Source: Rhabditoides inermis
Taxonomy: Eukaryota; Nematoda; Chromadorea; Rhabditida; Rhabditidae
NCBI GenBank assembly: GCA_963966185.1
Contig: CAWZYM010000252.1
Location: 301,001 to 365,000, forward strand
Length of the DNA: 64,000 nt
Reading direction: 5' to 3'
Shown here: positions 55,286 through 64,000 of the stretch, piece after piece
Numbering within the stretch: position 1 is the stretch's first letter
Layout of the letters: every line of letters starts with the position of its first letter
Made by a program: the position numbers and the translations under genes
The notes under the pieces: model-generated
What the model saw: the letters and a program-made list of their open reading frames with translations, nothing else
Database searches by the model: none
What the model was told of the DNA's origin: nothing

Positions 55286-56584
55286 TCAGAACATGTGAAG
55301 GTATCCGTTCTCGTGATGGACAGTGATGAGCTGCAGCTGCACCATACGCGACTGCTTCAAGATCTGGTCGTGCGTTTTGCCAGAGCGCTGAAGAAAATGA
55401 TGCTTGAATGATCACAGCCACCCACCACATAGTTCTGGTCGGCTCCGTTGAGCGCCGCGGCTTGGACGACGGGACTGCACATCGTATTCCCGACAACCTA
55501 TGTAAAAAAAATAAACTTCTGCAATCATTCATGTTTACGGTTCTTGTGACGTTGTAGCTCAATAACATGTGTCATTTTGTCTAGAAATAACTTGCCTCGT
55601 CATCGGTGGAGTAGATGCCGAATGTGTGGTCGCCCTCGTAGTGCGACTGTGCATTGACGTTGTTGAGGAAGGTGCTGTTGCAGCGCAGTCCGTTGTTCGA
55701 GTTGCACGCAAGAGCCAGCAGACCCAGGCCGGTGCACTGCGACGAGCCCTGGTTCGCGCCTAAAGAGAGTTCGCGAACTGTCAGTCTTTGCAACACACCT
55801 CCAGTCGAGACGAATGTGTCGATGAGACTAGTTAGCGGCGCGCCGAGATTCACACTTGTCTTGTCCACACAAGTTCCGCCGAGAATTGCCTGATATTCCA
55901 CAGTAGACTGAGGATAGCTTGATATGTATCTTGATGTGTTATACGTGTTGTCACATATTTTGTACATACCTTTCTGGCGATCGGCGAGCCGAGCGAGTAA
56001 CCAATCACGTCGACCTTGCGGTTAGTGTACGCGGAAACAGCTTGGATCATGGTACGAACCTGTACAGCAAAGTTAGTGGCCGTAAAGCTTGCTCACCTTC
56101 TGCACATACGAGCAAAGCATCCTGACAGAGAGCATTGGGGTGACACCAGCGTTTCCGTAGCTGGTCGCATAGATGTGGTTGTCCGTCATGTTTCCGAAGC
56201 TGGAAAGGGACTTTGATTTTTTGTCTATTTGAATAAACTACATTTTGAAATGCTGGCGAACGATCTCGAAATTGGACGCCTTGTTTGTGCTGCCGTGCAC
56301 GAGAATGACGGGATCTTTGCTGCAATATCGATCGCATCTGGCCAGAGCAGGGCTCACTCACTCTAGCACAGTGCCAGCCACATGATCGCCTCCTCCGAAC
56401 GATCCACCCGCCCCAAGGTTCGCGCTCTCGAGATCATTTGCTGTCGACTGGAATATTTATTTATCATCATTTTGCGACGCGGTCATACCTGTCCATAGGT
56501 ATCGACGAGGAACTGTTTGAAAGTAGCGTTGAACGTTGTCGACGCGGCTCCAACGAGCAGAAGGAAGTAGAAGAGGGTGCGCAT
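55286..56584 (-). CDS. Secreted class 2 (EstA-type) lipase
   Basis: Nine exons (56584-56489, 56447-56362, 56319-56242, 56199-56097, 56059-55970, 55889-55799, 55759-55596, 55497-55426, 55387-55286) give 293 residues with every phase consistent. A signal peptide (MRTLFYFLLLVGAAS) is followed by the alpha/beta-hydrolase strand DPVILVHGST (oxyanion region) near residue 62, the nucleophile elbow VIGYSLGSP with Ser about 145, LGAPLT after the elbow, and a late HD (KTHDQIL) that may supply the histidine. Conserved-looking cysteines and a probable N-glycosylation site (NST) fit an extracellular enzyme. The Lipase 2 family is large in nematodes and acts on triglycerides or esters in the gut lumen or lysosome. 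The intron after 55596 uses a GC donor (GAG/GCAAGT), which the reading frame supports. Confidence 0.94.
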
Positions 56585-57064
56585 TGCTCAGTCAGTCTCC
56601 ACGGGTCTTTTCGCATCTGCCGCCATGCTTTTGAACACATCCCTTCCATTGATTGCGACATAAAGGGGAATAGACTGAAAGCCAACACACAAATGTACCG
56701 AGATTCAATAACTTCTTTTGTTCGCGGCGATGCCGGAAAGTGAATGCCACGTTGTTGCCACTCGATCAATCTCCACTTTGTTCCGCTTTGCCGGTTTCAT
56801 AAGTTGTGTCAATGTACAGAAAAAAATGTGTGTGTTATTCGTTGCGCACCTGTTATCATGCACATCTTCTCAAATCCTCAAACAAAGTGTATTTTGTAGG
56901 GTAACACACGATATGAATCACAACGATCTGAAAATCGCCCGATACTATTCGTTATTCGGATAGGCGTTTTTAATCGCGGTTTATTGGCTGCTCAACGCGA
57001 GTTCGGCGTGGTAATTGAGTGGTATACCGGTTGCGCGCTCGGTAAAGAGAGCAGTACGAGCGCG

Positions 57065-57070
57065 TATATA
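57065..57070 (+). promoter_or_regulatory. TATA box of the SXP/RAL-2-like gene
   Basis: TATATA in the context gcgtatataacggg, 47 bp upstream of the start codon at 57117. This implies a very short 5' leader, as is common for highly expressed nematode secretory genes. Confidence 0.55.
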
Positions 57071-57116
57071 ACGGGACGCCTGCCCATTACTCACCATCCA
57101 AACCTATTCGATCATC

Positions 57117-57893
57117 ATGAAATTCCTCGTCGTCGTCGCCCTTGCTGCTGTGGCCTGCGCCAGCCCCCTGCCTCCCGCACACGCAGAGGCAGAGGCCGCC
57201 ATCAGCTCCCGTGAGTTCGAAACGTGTTGATAGATGGTGATAGACGTGTGCAGGTCTGAACGAGATGGGCATCACCAAGGACGTGCAAGACAAGCTGGCC
57301 GAGATCGCCAAGGACCCCAAGCTGGCCACCCGCGAGGAGAAGGAGAAGGCCGTGGAGGCGTTCAAGGCCACCCAGCCCAAAGAGGTGCAGGACGCGCTCG
57401 ACAAGATCAAGGAGCACAGTGAGTTGCTCAACAAACTGATGTAAACGATATTGATTGTGTTACAGTCAAGACGAAGGAGGCCGAGGTGCTTGCCGTCTTC
57501 GACAACAAGCAGAACCTCGTCGATGAGTTCAAGGCCATCATCATGGTGAGGGCAGGAGCCAGCTAGTCTGTCGGGAGTCATAACGTAACATTCAAAAAGG
57601 TGTCGGTTTCCGACGTGAATTGTACGGGTACAGGAAAAAAGAGTGGGCATCACGTGTTTCAAACTTTGTTCTGCAGAAGGACGAGTCTCGCGAGGAGAAG
57701 GAGAAAGAGGTGGCTGCGTTCGTCGCCAAGCAGGACAAGAAAGTGCGCATGCACGCTTTGGTCTACATCACACATGCACCTTTTCAACCATGTATTTCAG
57801 ATCCAGGACAACTTCGCTGCGGCCAAGGCCAAGATGGACGACGAGATCAAGCAGCTCGTGGAGAAGAAGAACGAGAACACCGAGCAGCACTAA
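57117..57893 (+). CDS. SXP/RAL-2-like secreted helical protein
   Basis: Five exons (57117-57210, 57254-57418, 57466-57545, 57677-57742, 57801-57893) give 165 residues. A signal peptide (MKFLVVVALAAVACAS) precedes an all-helical, highly charged mature chain with two similar halves: LATREEKEKAVEAFKATQ near residue 58 and DESREEKEKEVAAFVAKQ near 115. The pattern helix-loop-acidic/basic helix-AF.A.Q resembles the nematode-specific SXP/RAL-2 (DUF148) proteins, which are abundantly secreted and of uncertain function (metal or lipid binding has been proposed). There are no cysteines in the mature protein. Strong G/C third-position bias suggests high expression. Assignment rests on composition and short motifs, so another small helical secretory family is possible. 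Confidence 0.65.
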
Positions 57894-58236
57894 ACAGAGC
57901 ATGCGTATCATACAATGATTCAGACAATGATTCGATTAGTGAAGTGATTCACGCACAGAACTGAGTGTAGTATTGCGATGATCAGTGCGGGGGAAAACAT
58001 ACGCAGACACATGAACGAACCGCATCGCATCGTTAGCGAGGTCATAACGGTTATACTGCGTATTACTTGTGCATACAAAGGGGCGAGCGAAACGGGAGCG
58101 AATGTAGAAAAACAATCTTGTCAGCTAAATGGGCAAACTTTTCAGCTAAAACTTTTCAGCTAAAAGTCCGGTACCTCAGACTCTCACACTACTCACTATT
58201 TTTATTCGGCTACGGTTGGGAACGACCCGGAGTTAA
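57894..58236. other. 3' flank of the SXP-like gene
   Basis: No gene. Contains two direct copies of the word ttcagctaaaa around 58140-58162 and leads into the first TTAA-flanked MITE. Confidence 0.45.
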
Positions 58237-58577
58237 AGGATGTATCCGGGCATCATTCGTTTATGCCAAAGTTTTTGCTTTAATATATGCCTTACATAAT
58301 AGATAAAAACACCTACTAGATGAAAAGTTCTGAAAATTTGTTTACAATGAGTTATTACCGAAAATACAGGTTTAGACCATATTGGAGTAAGGCTATAACT
58401 CGCTAAAAAATGAAGTTTCCAAAAATCGGTCAACGCAGTTCCGGGAGACTCTCAAAATCATTCAAATAACCCATTGAACACATTTTGATATCTTTTGAAA
58501 TGACAGAGATATTGCGATTTGAAAGACGTCCCAGGGACTTCGTGGCAGGACCAACTTTTATTGCCCGTAGTCATCCT
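58237..58577. mobile_element. 341-bp MITE flanked by TTAA, copy 1
   Basis: Element ends AGGATGTATCCGGGCA... and ...TTGCCCGTAGTCATCCT are imperfect inverted termini, each abutting TTAA (58233-58236 and 58578-58581). TTAA target sites are typical of piggyBac-superfamily elements. No transposase frame. Copy 2 follows 160 bp downstream in the same orientation. Confidence 0.8.
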
Positions 58578-58739
58578 TTAAAGCAAATACAAGACAGTAC
58601 GTGTGTCCCGCAAACGGTTCCGTCTAACGGGTATTAGGGGCGGCGCGCAGCGGCGCCCGTTTGTTTTGATCTGTGGCGCGCGCAACGCGCCACTCCCGAG
58701 CCACACGCGATTTACTCTATTCCAATACAATATACTTAA

Positions 58740-59573
58740 AGAATGTATCCGGGCATTATTCGTTTATGATATAGTTTTGCTCTAATATATGCTTTACATA
58801 ATAGATAAAAACACCTACTAGATGAAAAGTTCTGAAAATTTGTTTACAATGAGTTATTACCGAAAATACAGGTTTAGTCCATATTGGAATAAGGCTATAG
58901 GGCATCCCCCCCGTTCATCGTACGGCAGTCATTTCGCCGAATGTTTACTAGACAGCATTTGAGGCATCAATTGATCGTTATCGGCCCGTGCGAGACCATT
59001 CGGCCGCGCAACTCGCGCGCTTGGCGGTCTCTTTTTAGGGAAATGAGGGTCATTTGCAAGTCTAATGAAGCAGAGTTCTCCATCTTCTAAAGTTAATTAC
59101 TCATTTCAGAATTAAGCAGTCTTCACAAAATTTTGATATGTGATGGGTATTCCAATGGGAAAGCTCCAAAACTTAATTACTCTCTTCAAACTTATCGCAC
59201 AGCGCCCAGTTTTCTGGAGAAGATGCCCAGATAGAATGCTCAGAGATCTCTAGTGCTCGATTTTTCGATTTACGTCATTTTTACCATGTTTGAGCACAAA
59301 AACATACAATCGGGGCAAATTTGCATAAAATTCTCGTCTGTCTGGCGAGCCAGCAATATTGCCGTACGCTGAAAGGGGGGAATGGCCTATATAACTCGCT
59401 AAAAAATGAAGTTTTCAAAAATCGGTCAACGCAGTTCCGTGAAACACTCAAAATCATTCCAATAACCTATTGAACACATTTTGATATCTTTTGAAATAAC
59501 AGAGATATTGCCATTTGAAAGACGTCCCAGGGACTTCGTGGCGGGACCAATTTTTATTGCCCGTAGTCATCCT
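58740..59573. mobile_element. Copy 2 of the TTAA MITE, interrupted by a second MITE
   Basis: Matches copy 1 across its whole length once the insert at 58898-59389 is removed (about 340 bp). It is also flanked by TTAA on both sides (58736-58739 and 59574-59577). The copies differ at scattered bases. Confidence 0.85.
58898..59389. mobile_element. 492-bp MITE nested in copy 2, TA target duplication
   Basis: Comparison with uninterrupted copy 1 defines the insert exactly. Ends are TAGGGCATCCCCCC... and, reversed, TAGGCCATTCCCCCC..., with similarity continuing to a shared cgtacggca about 30 bp in. A TA dinucleotide is duplicated at the site. No coding capacity is evident. The G/C-run termini are distinct from those of the host MITE. 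Confidence 0.88.
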
Positions 59574-59911
59574 TTAATTAGTCTGTGTTATTTGTTAGCA
59601 TATTACTTTGTAAGACCTATGAACATGATTCGTGAAACCAATATCGGTTGCGGCATCCAAAACAGCCATTCTCTCGCTCTCTCCCGCTTTGCCACTAAAC
59701 GTGTTTACGACGAAGACGACGGTGTGCATCACGTACATAAGCTCCGCCCACTGCCTTCTCCGCTCATTGGTTGCTCGGCCCACTTGCCTGCGCACTCGTT
59801 TGGCCGCGCGATTGCCCCGCCCTTCTCATGGTGGCTAGCCGTGCAGGGCATCGCCCCAGTTTTGGCGCAAAAACTGCTGGGTGGTGTGTGGGAGCGGAGT
59901 GGAGAGAGAGA

Positions 59912-60180
59912 GAAGTGAAATAGCGCGCGTCAATGAGAGATTCGCAGGCAAGCGCGTGAGCGATTCGATCAAGCTCTGTGAAACAAGCATGCGTTTCCAT
60001 ATTCAAGATACGTTTTCGAAGAGTTCTACGGAGTAGAGAGAGAGAGAGAAAAACGCAAAATAGCGCTCGTGAATGAAAGGCTGACAAGCAGGCGCGTGAG
60101 CGATTCGACCAAGCACTGTGAATGTGAAACGAGCATGCGTTTCCATATTCAGGAAACGTTTTCGAAGGTTTCGAATAATA
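59912..60180. repeat. Tandem duplication of an approximately 135-bp unit
   Basis: The two units at about 59912-60030 and 60048-60180 share aaatagcgc.cgt.aatga, caagc.cgcgtgagcgattcg, gagcatgcgtttccatattc and acgttttcgaag. Each is preceded by a short GA run. Confidence 0.8.
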
Positions 60181-60266
60181 ATACATTCGTGGGTAACTTA
60201 ACAACATGTTCGGCACACCAACCTGAAATAATTTCTTCGAAATTTTAGAAAAGGACATCCATTTTC

Positions 60267-60623
60267 TTTCGAAAAGTACATGAGTAAAGACAAGTAGTTT
60301 ATTTTGATTTAATTCAACAAAAGCAAATGCATAAAATCTCTTTGCAGCTGACTAACATTTCAAAACAAACCTGCTCTTTAAAAATAAGTTTTATACCTCT
60401 TTTTTTTCTTGTTAGCCGGTTGAATTCAGTTATTCAGGATACTGTAAATCCCAACATGTGACTTGCAACAAATAATGTTTCAAGATTATAGTCCCTATTT
60501 GCCTTTTCATCGATCAGAAAGACAGGTTTGTTTTCAAATTTTAGTCAGCTACAAAGAGATTTTATGCATGTGCTTTTGTTGAATTAGATCAAAACTTTGC
60601 TCATGCACTTTTCGAAAAAAAAT
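60267..60623. mobile_element. Approximately 357-bp palindromic MITE
   Basis: Arms of about 85 bp in inverted orientation, with outer blocks tttcgaaaagtacatgag and inner blocks aattcaacaaaagc, tgcataaaatctctttg and agctgacta. The centre is AT-rich. Related arm fragments appear at 861-960 and, more weakly, near 29600-29710 and 41170-41240, so this is a dispersed family. The target duplication is not clear. Confidence 0.75.
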
Positions 60624-60774
60624 GAGGGTTATAGTTTTTTTTCTTACTGGTGCACTAATCGTCTGGTTCTCTTGTTTTGTACGTTATCGTTTCTTTTTTT
60701 TCTTATCATTCATCTACCCCGAAGAGCGCGACTTATTGCGAGAATAAAACTATATATAGATGGTTAGTCATTTT

Positions 60775-61089
60775 TTATGGGAAAAGTGACTCACATTTTG
60801 CCAGCATGGCCTCAAACGCTGTTTGATCGGCGGGAGACTTGGCGATCAAGTCATCGCTTGCCTTCACGTTCGCAGTATCGGTATCTACAAGCGACGAGTC
60901 CTTGACGATAGCGAAGAACTGCTTCACCACAGCCGGCTCCACGCCAGCCAGCTCATTCGGCATCTCTCAATCAGTCGTTCTTGTCAGCATAAAACAACTG
61001 CCATCTCACTCACGGACACTGTACTCTCATTCCTCTGCGATAACAGTGGCGACGATGGCAAGAAAAGCGACAATGAACAGCTGGCACAT
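60775..61089 (-). pseudogene. Small signal-peptide gene, probably broken
   Basis: Exon 1 starts at ATG 61089 with an excellent signal peptide (MCQLFIVAFLAIVATVIAEE) but meets TGA at 61029-61027 before the donor GTGAGTGAG near 61012. Exon 2 (about 60966-60785) encodes a soluble helical segment (VEPAVVKQFFAIVKDSS, then DDLIAKSPADQTAFEAML) and ends at a GTGAGT donor or at a stop at 60775. The style resembles small nematode secreted helical proteins such as the SXP/RAL-2 gene nearby. No further exon was found leftward, where a MITE lies. Either it is a pseudogene or the exon 1 end is misread. Confidence 0.4.
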
Positions 61090-61107
61090 GGATATGATTA
61101 TAGCTGA

Positions 61108-61113
61108 CTTATA
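61108..61113 (-). promoter_or_regulatory. TATA box of the small signal-peptide gene
   Basis: TATAAG on the minus strand, 19 bp upstream of the ATG at 61089. It lies inside the dispersed repeat copy B. Confidence 0.35.
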
Positions 61114-61114
61114 G

Positions 61115-61375
61115 TCGCCGCCGGGAGGATGGTTCCTGCTATTGACAGCCGGGCGGGTCAGTTGGCGAAACTCAGTCGCGAGCGAGAGAGGGCAGACAGC
61201 GCGGGAAAGTCTTGAGTGTGTCGCGGCCTCTTTGATTCGCATGTCGGCTTCTTTGATCGATATCATCGTTTGAATGCGCGTGCTTGGGTCTCCTCACGAC
61301 AAGTGGGTCGATCAATTGCGATTCGAGGGTAGATCGAGTTTCTACCGTGACACGGCGAACTATCCCCCAGAATAA
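61115..61375 (-). repeat. Dispersed repeat, copy B (inverted copy of 4680-4900)
   Basis: See copy A. Shared blocks occur in the same relative order when one copy is reversed. This copy overlaps the presumed promoter of the small signal-peptide gene, so the unit at 4.7-4.9 kb may be a relic of a duplicated promoter without its gene. Confidence 0.7.
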
Positions 61376-62463
61376 TATTGCATGTGATTGATCGTGAAAT
61401 CATTGCATACGCTATACGCAGCGTGCATACACACACCCGCCGCTGATCTCTCATACACAACACATACTCTGTCGCGATCTGCCGGCAAGAACAAGATTCA
61501 CTTGCTATACTTGTGAAAACAACTGACAATCGACACTCGCAGAGTGTCGTCTCAAAGATTTCGTCTCAAATACGTCTCAAATATTTCACGAAACTGATTA
61601 TGAGTACGCCACTCTCCATTCATTTTCCCTTTCATCACCTATGACTTCTACAAACCGCAACCGACTATTTCTGTTTTACTACCCACATTGTGTTTAGACT
61701 GGAATGCACCAATCAGATACAACTAACGTCTTCATGAACTTTGATTATGTGTTCTTTCCAGGAACAAAAAAAACGAACACCATCCTTGACCATCCTCTCT
61801 GATACTCCCCCAACATGGTGAGTCCGACATAAGGTGTCTCGAAAAAAGGGGAGCTTTAAAATTATATGTCGTCTGATCAGAATAGAATGCACGTTGATGC
61901 TAACAGATATAAGCTACTATTATTACTGCGTTTATATCGAAGAAAAGAACACGGAAGGAGCAGTTAAGAGATGGAAGGAGCAGTGGAGGAGGAGAAAGAG
62001 GAGGAAAAGAGATAGAGATTTTCTAAATGGGACATTCTCTCCACAGAAGAGATAGAGGTAGAGAGAGATAGAGAGAGGGGGCACAGTATTACTATAGAAA
62101 CAACTAAGGCTCATTAATTACCCATCTCACTGTACTGACAGTCTAACATCACTCTTCCTTCCGCTCCCTTTCTCCCCCACCCTCTTGCTCTCCCTCCTCT
62201 CTCTCACTCTCCTTCTTTACATATCTAATGATAGTTCCTCCATCTCTTTTTTCATTCCTAGGTCAAGGTCACTATTAATTTGCCACCATCACATCACGTA
62301 CAGTTTGTGAGATCAACACCGTATGAGGGAAACACGTCTACGAACAACAACAAAACCAACTTAAACCCATTTTTCTTTATACAATTTTTCAAACAGTCGT
62401 TTATTCCTTACAATGTATAACGCATAGAATCTTGTTATGTATTGTTTGTAAGTGTTCTCGTGC
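61376..62463. other. Intergenic region
   Basis: No supported gene. AT-rich with a gagatagag run (62045-62080) and a CT-rich patch (62160-62215). A TCAAGGTCA word, which resembles a nuclear-receptor half-site, is at about 62274-62282; I attach no function to it. Confidence 0.45.
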
Positions 62464-63192
62464 CTACTTGCACGCGATAGGAGTCCGCAGAGCGGACAGA
62501 GTGGTGACCATAGTTGTGGGCGCAGTCGACACCTCCGTCTCCCTCGCCTTGGATGCTGTCCTCCTCCCCTCTTCCTCCTCCTCTTCCTCCGCCCGCTCCC
62601 TCCTTCTGCGCGGCTTCTCGCTCGTCTTCTCCACTGAGTGGCGCAACTCGCTCTTCCCAGGCTGTCTCTCGTCGCTCTTCACTCGCTCGTCGCTTGTCCC
62701 CCTCTTTTCCTTAGAGTCGCGAGATTTCTCCCGCGACGCGCTGCACTTTGCCGTCTTCCGAGGCTCATCCTGCGTCGTAGAGTCACCATCCAATCCGTGT
62801 ACTGGCTGAATTGTAATCAGATTGCAATGTTTATTGTATTCTAGCGTACCAGTGGCGTGGTGGGTCCGAAGAGTACTGAGGTGCGGGTGCCGACTGCGTT
62901 GGTGTGTCCGTCATGAGACGCGTAGTCTGCGGGCAGCGTGGGGAGAGTGCGGTATTCGGCGGCTTTCTGCGGGGTCTCCCAGCCTCTGTCCGGAGTGACC
63001 GCAGGCGAGTAGTTGCGGCGGTGGAAGGGAGAGGCACGCCGACGACGACGACGCTTCGGCTGCGGCTCCTCGGACGAGCAGCAGAGAGGGGAGAGCAGGG
63101 CTGGAAAGTGGAGATGAGAGAGCGAGAGAGCAAGACAGCAAGAGAGCGAGAGAGCGAGAGAGCGAGAGAGCAAGAGAGCGATAGAACGAGAG

Positions 63193-63242
<50 letters not shown>

Positions 63243-63410
63243 GGAAAGAGAGGGGGAGGAAGAAAGTGGAAAAGAAAGATAATAAGAAAGTTAGAAAGAA
63301 AGCGAAGGAGAGAGACGAGATATAAGAGGAGGAAGGTGGAGAAAGTGCTACCTACCAACAAACAGCAGCAGAGCGAGCGCGTGGTGTAGTAGAGGGAGCA
63401 GATGCAGCAT
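62464..63410 (-). CDS. Secreted or membrane-anchored basic/acidic protein, unrecognised
   Basis: Three exons (63410-63356, 63100-62850, 62805-62464) give 215 residues in one phase. An N-terminal hydrophobic stretch (MLHLLPLLHHALALLLFVALL) ending in CCSS looks like a signal peptide. It is followed by a polyarginine cluster (PKRRRRRRASPFHRR), a middle region with Thr/Pro/His, and a C-terminal half rich in Lys, Arg and Glu with REKSRDSKEKRGTSDERVKS and an EEEEEEEGRR run. This reads as largely disordered. The Arg clusters could be processing sites of a propeptide or nucleic-acid contacts. No family was recognised. Intron 1 is mainly CT repeat on the sense strand. The start lies 135 bp from the divergent start at 63545. 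Confidence 0.65.
63112..63236. repeat. GA microsatellite in intron 1 of the secreted-protein gene
   Basis: gagagagcgagagagc words running into pure (GA)n at about 63188-63236, filling much of the 255-bp intron. Confidence 0.9.
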
Positions 63411-63544
63411 GGCCGACCGGGCGGCAGCCGCGTGCGGGAATGAGCGACCAGCACCCGCCCTCTTCTCCCAGCCCGTCTAGACAGCGTGCATGTGTCTCGT
63501 CCCCTCCCCTCCCCCTCTCGTCATTCGCCCTCCCGCCGTCCACC

Positions 63545-64000
63545 ATGGGTGGTTCCTCCATCCGCTCATCCGCCAAGTCGAAAAAGGCCAAGAAGGAGCG
63601 CGCCAAGAAGATGTATCCTAGCCTAGCCTGATTCCACACTTTTCTTGCTCACATTCGTTCTCCACTTTTCCAGAACCGAGTCTCCGCACGCTGCTGCCGT
63701 TCAGTCGCCCGACGGCGAGTTCGACGTCCCCGTCGCCCCTTCCAAGAGGTGCGGTAGTACTCAGAGAACGATAGTTACCGTATACCTAGGTCGAGTCAGG
63801 TGGGTTTCTCGAGCAGTCAGCGCGAGAAGAAGGGTCAGTGCACGTTTCTCGGAGTGGTCACGGATGCGGTATGTCAGTCATGTCGCTCGTTGTTTTGCCG
63901 TTTTTCAAACTGACATACCTAATTTTTAAATTCACATTTCGCCTTTCATTTCACAATTCGCCTCACGCATTCGTGTCAGGACGCAGAGAAGGCTCTGGAG
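63545..64000 (+). CDS. 5' part of a gene with a lysine-rich, possibly myristoylated N-terminus
   Basis: Exon 1 (63545-63612) begins MGGSSIRSSAKSKKAKKERA. Gly2 followed by Ser residues and a Lys cluster is a plausible N-myristoylation plus polybasic membrane-targeting signal. Exon 2 (63674-63748) continues with TESPHAAAVQSPDGEFDVPV. A third exon may begin at about 63980 (after gtgtcag), but its phase is uncertain, and the gene runs off the window. Family unknown. Confidence 0.5.

Noticed and set aside
62268..62284. Nuclear-receptor binding site (TCAAGGTCA)
   Set aside because: A nine-base match in AT-rich intergenic DNA is expected by chance and no target gene is adjacent.

Overview
The window is nuclear DNA from a nematode. 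The evidence is a sperm-specific (SSP) MSP-domain gene, a serpentine chemoreceptor of the Sra/Sre group, a DUF1679-type CHK-kinase-like gene, a class 2 nematode lipase and an SXP/RAL-2-like secreted protein. Gene models have many short GT-AG introns (often 30-60 nt). I joined exons by eye; where I report a residue count, splice phases agree across all exons. Individual exon edges could be off by about a base. The species is unknown; it is probably rhabditid-like and I do not think it is C. elegans.

Layout. 1-4191: no gene, GA microsatellites and a hairpin. 4192-5927 (-): START-domain lipid-transfer protein. 6921-9225 (-) and 9498-10103 (+): a divergent PP1-type phosphatase and an SSP/MSP-domain gene, head to head over 272 bp. 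10325-12270 (-): chemoreceptor. 14567-17918 (+): secreted, probably GPI-anchored protein. 18804-21201 (+): CHK-kinase-like protein. 21452-22068 (-): 3' part of a small multi-span membrane protein. 22-32 kb: gene-poor, with CT/GA arrays, an 869-bp TA-flanked MITE and orphan exons. 32.7-39.0 kb: a Mutator-like (MULE) DNA transposon with a 23-exon transposase. 41.3-42.3 kb (+): unrecognised gene. 43906-53976: head-to-tail array of a Penelope-like retroelement whose GIY-YIG endonuclease lies N-terminal to the RT (Naiad-type), two full 4554-bp units and one truncated unit. 55286-56584 (-): lipase. 57117-57893 (+): SXP/RAL-2-like. 58.2-60.6 kb: three MITEs plus a fourth nested in one of them. 60.8-61.1 kb (-): small signal-peptide gene, probably broken. 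62464-63410 (-) and 63545-end (+): a divergent pair, a secreted basic protein and a partial gene with a lysine-rich N-terminus.

The host genes form no operon or pathway that I can see. The phosphatase/SSP pair is the one functional grouping I would propose, because SSP proteins and divergent PP1 enzymes are both sperm components in Caenorhabditis. The rest of the window is dominated by transposons and simple repeats. The most unusual items are the permuted Penelope array with its shared frame break, the MULE with an RS-like N-terminus and a palindromic minisatellite in its termini, and a recurrent sense-oriented hairpin motif in unrelated short introns.
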